Shown here piece by piece: positions 8,816-16,418 of a stretch of DNA of 64,000 bases; within the stretch, counting starts at the first letter, position 1, and each line of letters starts with the position of its first letter. A model generated the notes under the pieces. That model did no database searches, was not told the origin of the DNA, and saw only the letters and a program-made list of their open reading frames with translations. The DNA is from Paracnuella aquatica (GTDB lineage Bacteria > Bacteroidota > Bacteroidia > Chitinophagales > Chitinophagaceae), in contig NZ_QOWJ01000001.1 of the NCBI RefSeq assembly GCF_003332885.2, forward strand, positions 558,001 through 622,000, written 5' to 3'. The position numbers were made by a program, and so were the translations under genes.

Positions 8816-10231
8816 TTAGCGGGATAAGGTGTCGGTGGTGAAAAATACAGAGTCCTTGATGGTCAAGTTGTGCGGACTGTTGACAGGAACCGAGGCCCCA
8901 TGTTTTACCGGCACGGCGCAATTAAGGAACTGCACATTTTTTAGCCGTACGGTTTGTTGGCCAATTTGCAAACCAACGGTAAATCCTTCGAGCACTACAT
9001 CTTGCAGTATTGTTAGTTTGTTTCCCGGCAATAACGAAATGGCAACACCTTTAAATTGCTCGGACGCTTTGAGGTGCATGCCGTTTCCATTAATAAAAAC
9101 TGTGTCCTGTGCCACTTTCAGCGAATCAGCCAACACAACAGGTTGTGCAAGTGTGTAAGCCGGCAGGTCCAAAGTGTCGCCGTTGTTTACAGCAAACAAA
9201 CGGGCCAATTGGGCACCCTCTTCGGTGCCCGCCAGTTCATCCGTTTTTAATGCCGGGCCGTTTTGCCGCCACAAAACAAAGATGAGTGCAATGGCTAAAA
9301 CTGTTGAAAGCAGTGCCAATGCAATCACCGTGTTACGGCCACTTCGTTTAGGCCTAACCGTTCCTTTTACTGGCTGGTCTTTTGCCGGCGTTACTGAAAC
9401 TGCGCTTTTGGCCGGTTCCGGCTTTTTTGGTGCCCGTTCCTTTGGTGCTGCTTTTTTTTTAGGTTTCAGGGCACGCTGCTTTTGCGGCTGGCGGCTGTGC
9501 TGAAGTAATACAACAGTGATGTTGTCTTTACCGCCTTGCTCGTTGGCGGACTCAATCAAAGTCATTGCTTGCTGTTGCAATGTATCCCCTGATTCGAGCA
9601 CCTGCACAATGCCTGCTGCAGGCACCAGGTCGGTTAGTCCGTCGCTGCACAGCAGCAACACATCGCCCGGTAAAAACGGAGAACTGCCAAAATCAAAATA
9701 GTCGCGTTTAAGATTGGGTTCAAAGCCAAGCGCTTTGTCGATTTCGTTTCTTTTCGGGTGGGCCAACGCTTCGGGTTCCGACAGCCGGCCGTTGTCTTCC
9801 AGGAAGCCAACAAATGAATGATCCTTTGAAACTTTTACAAGCGTACCATCGCGAAAAAGATACAGTCTCGTGTCGCCCACATGTATGTAGTGCAAACTAT
9901 TTTCTGCTTCGTTTACCAACACCAACGTAGCCACGCAGGCCATATCGGCCAATGCTGGCGCCTGTCGTTTTTCCGCAATGATTTTTTCATTCGCCGCCAT
10001 CATGGCTTCCAGCATCATCGTTGGCACATCACCGGATGGTATGCGCAAATAGTCGGGCAATACTTGTTGGGCAATGGCTGCTGCCACTTCGCCGCCTTCG
10101 TACCCGCCTACGCCGTCAATAACGCAGCCGGCGAGGTAAGCGCCACCCAGCACGGGTTGCACAAAAAATGCATCTTCATTGTTTTGCCGCATCCGGCCCA
10201 CATCGGTGGCCCCGAAGTAATGTTTACTCAT
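8816..10231 (-). CDS. Membrane-anchored PP2C-type Ser/Thr phosphatase
   Basis: Protein of 471 residues expected to reverse the partner kinase. The catalytic PP2C domain (1-245) shows DVGRMRQNNEDAF at 10-22, IDGVGG at 38-43 (metal ligand Asp39), HVGDTRLYLF at 117-126, CSDGLTD at 195-201 (Asp197) and GKDNITVV at 234-241 (Asp236), the normal metal-binding set. A basic Lys/Pro-rich linker (250-300) precedes one membrane helix (301-321). The last 150 residues lie outside the membrane and look like short repeated beta strands (VFINGNGMHLKASE, LKNVQFLNC, LTIKDSVFF), suggesting a right-handed parallel beta-helix. The same arrangement (PP2C, linker, one helix, outer domain) is known for PstP of Mycobacterium, though the outer part differs. 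It overlaps the small upstream frame by 8 bases. Confidence 0.9.
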   Translation of the reverse strand: MSKHYFGATDVGRMRQNNEDAFFVQPVLGGAYLAGCVIDGVGGYEGGEVAAAIAQQVLPDYLRIPSGDVPTMMLEAMMAANEKIIAEKRQAPALADMACVATLVLVNEAENSLHYIHVGDTRLYLFRDGTLVKVSKDHSFVGFLEDNGRLSEPEALAHPKRNEIDKALGFEPNLKRDYFDFGSSPFLPGDVLLLCSDGLTDLVPAAGIVQVLESGDTLQQQAMTLIESANEQGGKDNITVVLLQHSRQPQKQRALKPKKKAAPKERAPKKPEPAKSAVSVTPAKDQPVKGTVRPKRSGRNTVIALALLSTVLAIALIFVLWRQNGPALKTDELAGTEEGAQLARLFAVNNGDTLDLPAYTLAQPVVLADSLKVAQDTVFINGNGMHLKASEQFKGVAISLLPGNKLTILQDVVLEGFTVGLQIGQQTVRLKNVQFLNCAVPVKHGASVPVNSPHNLTIKDSVFFTTDTLSR

Positions 10232-10319
10232 GGGTGCGGTGTGTCTTTTTTATATCGCGGAAATGTGCGGCCAGCAGCAATACAACGATCACTAAAAGCG
10301 CTATGGGCAAATACTCCAT
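10224..10319 (-). CDS. Possible 31-residue single-pass membrane peptide
   Basis: An ATG-started frame of 31 codons encodes MEYLPIALLVIVVLLLAAHF followed by a basic, hydrophilic tail (RDIKKTHRTHE). Residues 4-19 form a good membrane helix. Its stop codon overlaps the phosphatase start in the arrangement ATGAGTAA, typical of translationally coupled genes in an operon, and it starts 44 bases after the FHA-like gene upstream. No known family is recognised. Evidence is limited to the hydrophobic pattern, the position and the coupling, so it may be a chance frame. Confidence 0.45.
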   Translation of the reverse strand: MEYLPIALLVIVVLLLAAHFRDIKKTHRTHE

Positions 10320-10363
10320 GCAGGCAATTTTATGCGGTAAAACTTAAACGCCAACGATGCGGC

Positions 10364-11317
10364 TTATCCCTTATACAGGTTGATACCCACAATACCATTC
10401 AACACCATTCGGCTGTTTACGGGCACTTCGGTCCAGGAAGGTTGCGTGGCAGGGCTGCGCTTGATTTCCTGTTCGTTCACCATTGTTTTTTCACCAAATG
10501 ATGCCACGTAAAATTTATCTTCCTGCCGGTTGAAACGAATGCGCAGGTGCGGCGTATTCACCCATTCAGACGGCACTTTAAAAATGTTGCCTGCTTCCCT
10601 CGTTTCATCTTTCCCCGATACTACAATTTCTTCGTCCTGCATCAGGTATTCCAGTTTTTTACCGGCAAATGCTTTATCTGGTAAAATGGTTTCGAGCCTC
10701 GCCAACGCCGACGAAGGATGGTTGCTGATCTTGCGGCTGTCGTATTGCAGGTCTTCCGTGTACGGCACTTCGTAGTAACCTTCGCTGTAAAAATTAAAGC
10801 CTTTGAGTATCTCCGGATTAATGTCAAAAGTTTGTGCAATGCCTGTTTGGCGCGGAATAAAAGTGACCCGCAAATTTTCGCTGGCACTAGCCGAACTGCC
10901 GGGCAGCAACTTACCGATAAAACCCATATCGCCACGGGCATAATCGGGGTGCGATACAAAGCGGAACACCCATTTAGATGCAGAAGGTTCTACCGTTTTG
11001 CCACCGGCCCGCAGGTTTTTCAATTCTTCATAGAAACCGCGTACCGCTTCCTGGACAATCAGGCCGAAGATGCCTTTTTTATTGTCCATAAAATCTTTGT
11101 AATCCTCGGTGTTGAAGGACACAATGTATTCGTGAAAAAACACCACCCGGTTGGCAAAAGAAAGCTGGCCGATTGATTCTTTGAATTTAGCACCAATGTA
11201 TTTAAACACATCATTAGGCGTAAGCGCCGGCGCCTGAACGGTAGTATGTTCGGGATCTTTTTTCAGGAACCATTCGTGCAGGCCCATGCGTTGCCAGATA
11301 GAAGCTTTTTGTTTCAT
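10364..11317 (-). CDS. FHA-like protein with degenerate FHA domain
   Basis: First gene of the leftward kinase/cell-wall cluster, 317 residues, no signal peptide or membrane helix. The N-terminal 160 residues form a soluble domain of unrecognised type (FANRVVFFHEYIVSF near residue 54). The C-terminal part (about 225-317) has the beta-strand pattern and closing signature of an FHA domain (LRIRFNRQEDKFYVASF, MVNEQEIKR, SRMVLNGIVGINLY), but the GR, SxxH and Asn residues that contact phosphothreonine are not in place. By position it corresponds to the FhaA-type adaptor of actinobacterial clusters; whether it binds phosphopeptides is doubtful. Family assignment rests on context plus a weak fold pattern. 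Confidence 0.6.
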   Translation of the reverse strand: MKQKASIWQRMGLHEWFLKKDPEHTTVQAPALTPNDVFKYIGAKFKESIGQLSFANRVVFFHEYIVSFNTEDYKDFMDNKKGIFGLIVQEAVRGFYEELKNLRAGGKTVEPSASKWVFRFVSHPDYARGDMGFIGKLLPGSSASASENLRVTFIPRQTGIAQTFDINPEILKGFNFYSEGYYEVPYTEDLQYDSRKISNHPSSALARLETILPDKAFAGKKLEYLMQDEEIVVSGKDETREAGNIFKVPSEWVNTPHLRIRFNRQEDKFYVASFGEKTMVNEQEIKRSPATQPSWTEVPVNSRMVLNGIVGINLYKG

Positions 11318-11333
11318 AACAAGGTGATTGGCT

Positions 11334-11341
11334 TAAAGATA
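11334..11341 (-). promoter_or_regulatory. Candidate -7 promoter element for the kinase cluster
   Basis: Read leftward the bases are TATCTTTA, 7 of 8 matches to the Bacteroidetes -7 consensus TAnnTTTG, 16 bases ahead of the first ATG of the cluster. No clear -33 TTG is visible. Confidence 0.35.
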
Positions 11342-11392
11342 GTGCGGGTTTGCTGCATCCATCTATTGAAGTTCGCGAAACAAAAGGCCCAT

Positions 11393-11893
11393 TTATAGAA
11401 GTGTCTTTGATTCGTTCACCACACAGTTCACCAACTGCATCATCTGCTCCTGCTGCTGTTCGTTCAGGGCAACTTCGAACTCGGTTTTATTGGCTCCCAC
11501 AAACTTCATGCTCACAACTTTTTTAGTGGCCAGCCGTTGCAGAATGGACGGCGTAACCGTTTGGTTTTTGTGGGTAAAATGAAACAGGCCCTCACAGTTC
11601 ATCGAACCGGTGTTTTTAAACGTGCTTTTGAGTTTGCCACCTTCAAAGGTCACCACCACGTTCGACTGGTCATCGAAACACTGGCCATCCGCGTTGGGAA
11701 AAGTGAAGAAAAAATCGATTTCCTTTTTAGTGCCGTCCAGCGACAACTGGAACCGCTTGGTGGTTTTAAAAGAAACGAATCCAGTGGTTATTTTAGGCTC
11801 CTGGCTAAACTGATCCTTTTCTTTTTTTACCGGGCAATCCTGTGCCAAGCTGGCCACGGGCAGGAACATCAACAAGATAAAAAGTTGCTTCAT
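11393..11893 (-). CDS. Secreted protein of unknown function
   Basis: 166 residues if read from the ATG at 11893, which begins a clear signal peptide (MKQLFILLMFLPVASLAQ). An ATG 12 bases upstream would add four residues and spoil the basic N-terminus. The mature part is beta-rich and contains three Cys residues (one directly after the signal peptide, then CFDD and MNCEG) plus one near the C-terminus (LVNCVV), so disulfides in the periplasm are possible. No family is recognised. It has its own short intergenic region and does not appear to belong to the kinase cluster. Confidence 0.7.
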   Translation of the reverse strand: MKQLFILLMFLPVASLAQDCPVKKEKDQFSQEPKITTGFVSFKTTKRFQLSLDGTKKEIDFFFTFPNADGQCFDDQSNVVVTFEGGKLKSTFKNTGSMNCEGLFHFTHKNQTVTPSILQRLATKKVVSMKFVGANKTEFEVALNEQQQEQMMQLVNCVVNESKTLL

Positions 11894-12013
11894 GTGGGGT
11901 AACATTGAACTAAAAATAGATAAATGCAGATTTACCCCAGTAATTGTTTGTGTTAAATGTGACGCAAGGGCGGTTAAATGGTACGAGCAGGAAAGTAAGC
12001 AAAGTCAAAAGGG

Positions 12014-12081
12014 AAAAGTAAAAAGTCAAAATTCGTGATAGAGATATTGCCGCGCATTTTGAATTTTGCCTTTTTACTTTT
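12014..12081. repeat. Near-perfect 21-bp inverted repeat in non-coding DNA
   Basis: The arms 12014-12034 and 12061-12081 are inverted copies with one mismatch in 21, separated by 26 bases. They are made of A-rich heptamer-like units (AAAGTMAAAA). The region 11910-12099 has no gene. It could act as a terminator for the phosphoesterase gene ending at 12100, but the size and composition suggest a dispersed intergenic repeat. Confidence 0.7.
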
Positions 12082-12099
12082 GAATTCTTTCCTGTTGGT

Positions 12100-12855
12100 C
12101 TACACATCAAACAGGTAATACGGTGTTTCCATTCCTTCTTTTTGCAAAATGTGCCGGGCAACATTAAACACCTGCACGGTGCCGTTGATGGAGCTTTGCA
12201 GCGTGCCTACATGTGCATGGCCATGAAATGCGGCTACCACTTTTCTCCGGGTCAGCGGCTCGGCCAGCCGCGAAGAACCTAAAAATGGAAAGATGGCTTC
12301 CGGCTCGCCAACAACGGTGTCTTTGATTGGAGCGTAGTGCATCACCGCAATCTTTTTTATCCCTTCCCGCTCGGCGTCGAGCCGGGCCAGCGCACGGTCT
12401 AGGTGCAGCGCCTCGTCAACCGCTTCCTGCACAAAAGCCTTCATAGCGCCTTCGCCAAACATGGATAACATATGGTTATCAAAGCCGCCACCAAAACCTT
12501 TTACACCGGCAAAGCCAATGTCTTCCAGGATCACCGCTTCGCCATCAAGCATGTGCACACCTTCTTTTTGCAGCATGGATCGGATCAGTTTGTGCCGGCC
12601 TTTTTCATAATCGTGGTTGCCCAAAACAGCCACCACCGGGATGGTGCAGGCACGCAGCTCTTCGGCCAAAACCTGTGCCTCGCCTTCATCGCCGGTGTCG
12701 GTAAGATCGCCGCAAATAACGAGCACTTTGGCTTCGGTGGAAACGCGTTTAAAACAATCCACCCATTTGCCTTTGTCGGTTTCCCGAACATGAATGTCGC
12801 CTACTGCAGCTATGCGAACTTTGCCGTTTTGTTCTTCCATGCCTGTATGTTTCAT
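12100..12855 (-). CDS. Calcineurin-like metallophosphoesterase
   Basis: 251-residue soluble enzyme of the metallophosphoesterase superfamily. The metal-binding blocks occur in order: GDIH near residue 18, GDLTD near 49, GNHDYEKG near 78, an MHYAP block near 172, and the final FHGHAHVG near 212. No signal peptide, so it acts in the cytoplasm. The first residues offer two starts (ATG 12855 and ATG 12840); the second begins MEEQNGKVRIAAVGD and keeps the core intact. The next gene upstream (12929-13675) is a nucleotidyltransferase-like protein in the same direction, and the two may be co-transcribed. Substrate unknown; candidates include phosphodiesters or nucleotides. Confidence 0.85.
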   Translation of the reverse strand: MKHTGMEEQNGKVRIAAVGDIHVRETDKGKWVDCFKRVSTEAKVLVICGDLTDTGDEGEAQVLAEELRACTIPVVAVLGNHDYEKGRHKLIRSMLQKEGVHMLDGEAVILEDIGFAGVKGFGGGFDNHMLSMFGEGAMKAFVQEAVDEALHLDRALARLDAEREGIKKIAVMHYAPIKDTVVGEPEAIFPFLGSSRLAEPLTRRKVVAAFHGHAHVGTLQSSINGTVQVFNVARHILQKEGMETPYYLFDV

Positions 12856-12928
12856 TATCTATCATCGATGAGCGGTTTTTTTGAAACCGAATCATCAATA
12901 ACCTGTAATCAATAATCTTTAGCGCCGC

Positions 12929-13675
12929 TTACACCGTTTTAATGGTGCATACTTTATAATTCCATTCTTTAATATCCACCTGATATTGCGTTTGGTCGAT
13001 GATGGGACCGCGGCAAACCTTTTCGGTTGGCGATGGCAAATCATATTGCTCCCGTGCCCGTTCCATCAACTCTTCAAACAGCCAGCGTGGGATGATTTCG
13101 TGGAATTCAGATGGGTACACAAATTGAAACGAAAGAATCTGCATCAGTAGCAAGTGCCAGTGCGGGTCCATGCGAAACAGGAGCCGCTTCCAATCCAATT
13201 TTTTACCCCATTTTAATAAGATGTGGTTCACGTCCGAGCCATCAAACCGTTCCCTGTTTTGCACATAAATTTTACACCAAACCAGTTCCTCGGCCGGCAA
13301 CACTTTCACTGTTATGTTGCCAAATGCACACTCGGTTGCATGTTCATACCAGGTATCGTCTACGGTGCAAATATTGTTGACGGTGTTGAAAATGATGTCG
13401 ATGTAATGCGGTCCATCAAACACTTTCGCCAGCCAGCGTACATCGGTTAATTCAGTTTCAAAACCCTTGCTGGCAAAATGTTTCAGGATGCGCGGATACT
13501 CGCTGGGTTTGCAAAAAACATCCAGGTCTTTCATGTCGCGTTCAATACCGGTGTACTGGTACAGGGCAAAGCCGCCGCCCATCATAAACTGGGCTCCGCT
13601 TTCGGCAAGCCCCTCCAGCGCTTCTTCATAAAAAGCCCTTGCCTGCAGCTTTTGTTCCTCGGTTACAATCATCAT
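12929..13675 (-). CDS. Nucleotidyltransferase-fold protein
   Basis: 248 residues with a minimal nucleotidyltransferase signature: a glycine motif GGGFAL near residue 33 followed by RDMKDLDVF near 46, in which the paired Asp residues would bind metal, and a third acidic position plausible in HYIDIIF near 92. This arrangement resembles AbiEii/MNT-type and kanamycin-type transferases. The C-terminal half is helical and Trp-rich, without a recognised domain. No signal peptide. It lies 73 bases upstream of the metallophosphoesterase in the same direction, a combination that could add and remove a nucleotide-like group; this is inference. Start codons ATG 13675 and ATG 13672 are both possible. Confidence 0.65.
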   Translation of the reverse strand: MMIVTEEQKLQARAFYEEALEGLAESGAQFMMGGGFALYQYTGIERDMKDLDVFCKPSEYPRILKHFASKGFETELTDVRWLAKVFDGPHYIDIIFNTVNNICTVDDTWYEHATECAFGNITVKVLPAEELVWCKIYVQNRERFDGSDVNHILLKWGKKLDWKRLLFRMDPHWHLLLMQILSFQFVYPSEFHEIIPRWLFEELMERAREQYDLPSPTEKVCRGPIIDQTQYQVDIKEWNYKVCTIKTV

Positions 13676-13863
13676 GGCTCACAATTTCTTTGTTTTCAAA
13701 TGTCCACTCCATGGGCAAGGCCGGGTACAAGACCGTCATGTTTGCCGTTCGGTTAGGAAGGAACATATTAAAAGAAACGTGCCAGAAATAAGCTCACCGG
13801 TTGGTATGAAACGAGCTATGATACTGGACAGCCCAGTTTTTTACCAAACATTTTTACAAATAG

Positions 13864-14844
13864 CTAAATGGCCAGCAGGCTGCATCCGCGGATGTCGGTA
13901 TTGTCCATGCGGCCCAATACTTCAAACTGGCCCGATGGATGGAGTCGTGCCACATCTTCGGTGGCAATGAATGCGCAGGAATGTATATTGGCCAGGTCGA
14001 TGATGTTGAGGGCACCGGTGGCAGGTTTTGCCGTGTCGAAATGTAGCGCAAAAGGGTCATCCTCTTCCCGCAAAACGGCTTTCATCCAGTGTGGTGTTTG
14101 GAATAATCCGTCGTTTTTGGCATAAGCCTGCGATAGCAATTCGGTCATGCCGTATTCCGAATGAATTTGCTCCAGGTCAAATGCATTTTTTAAAATGCCA
14201 TGGACCTCGCTGCGGAGCAATTCTTTTTTGCGGCCCTTCATGCCGCCTGTTTCCATCACAAGAGTGTGCCGCAGCTGTTGCGGAAAACGTTCAGCAAAAT
14301 CAAGCAGGGCATAGGTAACGCCAAGCAGTAAAACGGGCTGTTCCGCAGCCTCCAATTGGCGCAGCGTCTGGTCCAAGCGCTTAAAATCATACAGGTAAAA
14401 GCCGCTTTGCGGATGCCCGCTCCATTCAATCAGCTTTTCCGCCATGTACACCAGCGACGAGCCGCTGCGTTCCAGGTAATTGGGCAAAAGCCCTAGTACG
14501 CAATAGTTTTGGGCCGGTCCATAAAACTGCTCGAACGCAGTGCGAAAGCTTTGTTCGTACAATTCCACAAACGGAACGTAGTGATAGCTGGTGTTGGTGC
14601 CGGTGGTGCCGCTCGACGAGAAAACAACCTGTGGCCGGTAGAGGCCAGTTTGCATGGAATGCGTCTTGAACAGCGATATGGGTAGGAAGGGGATTTGGGA
14701 CAGTTGGCGAACTTTGTTGGGATCGCAATTTATGGCCTCCATATAACGTTGATACACCGGGTTGTTGGCCGCCTGAAACTGGAACAGGGCAATTGCCTTT
14801 TCATCGAAACTAATAGCTGGGTTAAAAACAATATCCGGCGTCAT
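13864..14844 (-). CDS. LuxE-like acyl-protein synthetase
   Basis: 326-residue protein of the LuxE/acyl-protein synthetase group within the adenylate-forming superfamily. The nucleotide-binding motif SSSGTTGT is at 76-83, followed by TSYHYV, a MYxxxKLIEWSG block, and the HSEYGMTELLSQ motif that corresponds to the YGxTE motif of adenylating enzymes. LuxE activates fatty acids for the luciferase reductase complex, but no lux genes are nearby, so the natural acyl acceptor is unknown. ATG 14844 is chosen because 25 residues predicted upstream of it have no family resemblance. In other Bacteroidota relatives of this protein occur outside bioluminescence contexts. The region 13676-13863 downstream holds nothing recognisable. 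Confidence 0.8.
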   Translation of the reverse strand: MTPDIVFNPAISFDEKAIALFQFQAANNPVYQRYMEAINCDPNKVRQLSQIPFLPISLFKTHSMQTGLYRPQVVFSSSGTTGTNTSYHYVPFVELYEQSFRTAFEQFYGPAQNYCVLGLLPNYLERSGSSLVYMAEKLIEWSGHPQSGFYLYDFKRLDQTLRQLEAAEQPVLLLGVTYALLDFAERFPQQLRHTLVMETGGMKGRKKELLRSEVHGILKNAFDLEQIHSEYGMTELLSQAYAKNDGLFQTPHWMKAVLREEDDPFALHFDTAKPATGALNIIDLANIHSCAFIATEDVARLHPSGQFEVLGRMDNTDIRGCSLLAI

Positions 14845-14987
14845 GACGGGCAAAGTTCGGTAACCGACGCAAATAGTGTTCACCGCTTTTTTGATTGTTA
14901 AATAGCTGCCGTTGCACAAATGGGATGCAACGTTGTTTAGTGGCGGCAGGTCACGTTTTTATATAGCGCTCCAACGCCGAATAAGAT

Positions 14988-14995
14988 TAAATTTG
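14988..14995 (+). promoter_or_regulatory. Bacteroidetes -7 element ahead of the lipoprotein gene
   Basis: TAAATTTG matches the -7 consensus TAnnTTTG exactly and ends 20 bases before the ATG at 15016. A T-rich stretch sits near the -33 position without a clear TTG. Confidence 0.5.
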
Positions 14996-15015
14996 AACCA
15001 GCATAATACAAATAC

Positions 15016-15474
15016 ATGAAGGCAGTATTAGGAATCTTTGCAGCAGGTTTGTTGCTTGTAGCCTGCGAAAAAAACAACCTGGAGACCAAGCCGGAAATTG
15101 AAGTCAAATCGATCAGCACTGAACAAGTGCCCATTGGCGGCAACCTCATTGTAACGCTTGAATTCCGGGACAAGGAAGGCGATGTAGACGACTCGGTAAC
15201 CATTATCCGCAAACGTTTGAATGCAAGGGATATCGATGCGCAGCCTTTTTCAAGGCGCTTCAAAATTCCGCCGTTTCCCGATAAAACCACCGGAGAAATG
15301 GATGTGTCGCTTTCCTGGGCACAGTTCTTAACGCTGCAAAACAGCCCGCTGCGCATACCCGGCGAAAACCGCAACGAGAACGATACCCTGCAATTAAGTT
15401 TTTCGGTGCGTGATGCGGAAGGCAACCGCAGCGATACGGTTACCATTGATCGGAATATCATTGTAATCCGGTAA
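15016..15474 (+). CDS. Small lipoprotein with beta-sandwich fold
   Basis: 152 residues beginning with a lipoprotein signal peptide whose lipobox reads LLVAC (Cys17). The mature part is built of alternating strands with GGNLIVTLEFRDKEGDVDDS and LQLSFSVRDAEGNRSDT, the latter resembling a cadherin/Ig-type strand pair with acidic, possibly calcium-binding, turns. No specific family is recognised. It is followed after three bases by the UbiA-like membrane protein, suggesting an operon driven by the element at 14988. Confidence 0.75.
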   Translation: MKAVLGIFAAGLLLVACEKNNLETKPEIEVKSISTEQVPIGGNLIVTLEFRDKEGDVDDSVTIIRKRLNARDIDAQPFSRRFKIPPFPDKTTGEMDVSLSWAQFLTLQNSPLRIPGENRNENDTLQLSFSVRDAEGNRSDTVTIDRNIIVIR

Positions 15475-15477
15475 GCT

Positions 15478-16344
15478 TTGGCGCTTGCAACTATTGGATT
15501 GCTGTTGAAAAAGCTGGTGCGCTTCGTTGTATTCACCAGCTTTTTTTTGGCCCTATGTGCCGTGGCGATGGTGTACCTCACCTACCTCGTTTTTCATCTC
15601 CAGCCAGATTATTTATTCCTGGCTTTTACATTTTGCGGCACGCTGTGCAGCTATAATTTTCACTGGTACCTCACGCCGCAATCGTACAGTGGTTCCAAAA
15701 AAGCGGCCTGGTCGGTGCGCAACAAAAACCTGCACCTGGCGCTGTGTATTGCCGGTGGTTTAGGCGCTGCTTTTTTCGGTGTGCAATTGCTGCAGCATTG
15801 GCAATGGCTTACTGCCACTGCTTTTCTGACCTTTTTATATTCGGCGCCGCTCATTCCGCATCCGGCGGCGCGGTGGCTGCAAAAAATAGCCATTGGCAAA
15901 ACGCTTTTCCTGGCATTTGCGTGGACGCATATCACTTCGCTGCTGCCCATTGTGCTGCAACAGCCAATCATTTCTGATGTAGAAGTGGTTTACGTGGTGC
16001 AACGCTTTTTCCTGATCTACAGCATCTGTATTTTATTTGATTACCGTGACCGCGAACAGGACCTGCGCCAGGGCATCCGTAGTGTCATCACTGCATTTGA
16101 GCCGGCCGGCGTGCACCGTTTTTTCTGGGGTAATATCATTGCGCTTTTATTATGGAGTGTAGCGCTTTTTTATTTTCACTTTCATTGGACTACCGTCGCT
16201 GCACTGGCTCTTCCGGGCATTGCAGTAGCTGCGCTTTCTGATTACAGTTTGAGCCACCCCGGCGATTTTCTTTTTTATGGTGTGCTCGATGGGCTCATGG
16301 CACTATCATTGCCCCTGCTCCTGCTGTTTCAATGGTGGCTCTAA
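15478..16344 (+). CDS. UbiA-like polytopic membrane protein
   Basis: About 288 residues with seven to nine predicted membrane helices. Near residue 188 the segment FDYRDREQD matches the second Asp-rich motif (DxxxD) of UbiA prenyltransferases. The first motif (NDxxD) is missing; the corresponding loop has SYNFHWYLTP. It may therefore be a diverged member with altered chemistry or a non-enzymatic relative. No ATG is available near the N-terminus; TTG codons at 15478, 15499 or 15505 must serve, the first lying four bases after the lipoprotein stop, which fits translational coupling. Function unknown. Confidence 0.6.
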   Translation: MALATIGLLLKKLVRFVVFTSFFLALCAVAMVYLTYLVFHLQPDYLFLAFTFCGTLCSYNFHWYLTPQSYSGSKKAAWSVRNKNLHLALCIAGGLGAAFFGVQLLQHWQWLTATAFLTFLYSAPLIPHPAARWLQKIAIGKTLFLAFAWTHITSLLPIVLQQPIISDVEVVYVVQRFFLIYSICILFDYRDREQDLRQGIRSVITAFEPAGVHRFFWGNIIALLLWSVALFYFHFHWTTVAALALPGIAVAALSDYSLSHPGDFLFYGVLDGLMALSLPLLLLFQWWL

Positions 16345-16372
16345 GCAACCGTTGTTTCCAGCCTCGAACCCG

Positions 16373-16400
16373 TTTGGGCAAAAATTGTTTTCTACATTTG
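16373..16400 (+). promoter_or_regulatory. Promoter of the M42 peptidase gene
   Basis: TACATTTG (16393-16400) is an exact -7 element; a TTTG at 16373-16376 lies 16 bases upstream, slightly close for a -33 element. The start codon is 18 bases downstream. Confidence 0.5.
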
Positions 16401-16418
16401 ACCGATAAATAAAAGGAC

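Noticed and set aside
11910-12164. Leftward 84-codon frame across the inverted repeat
   Set aside because: It overlaps the phosphoesterase gene and the repeat; no protein features.
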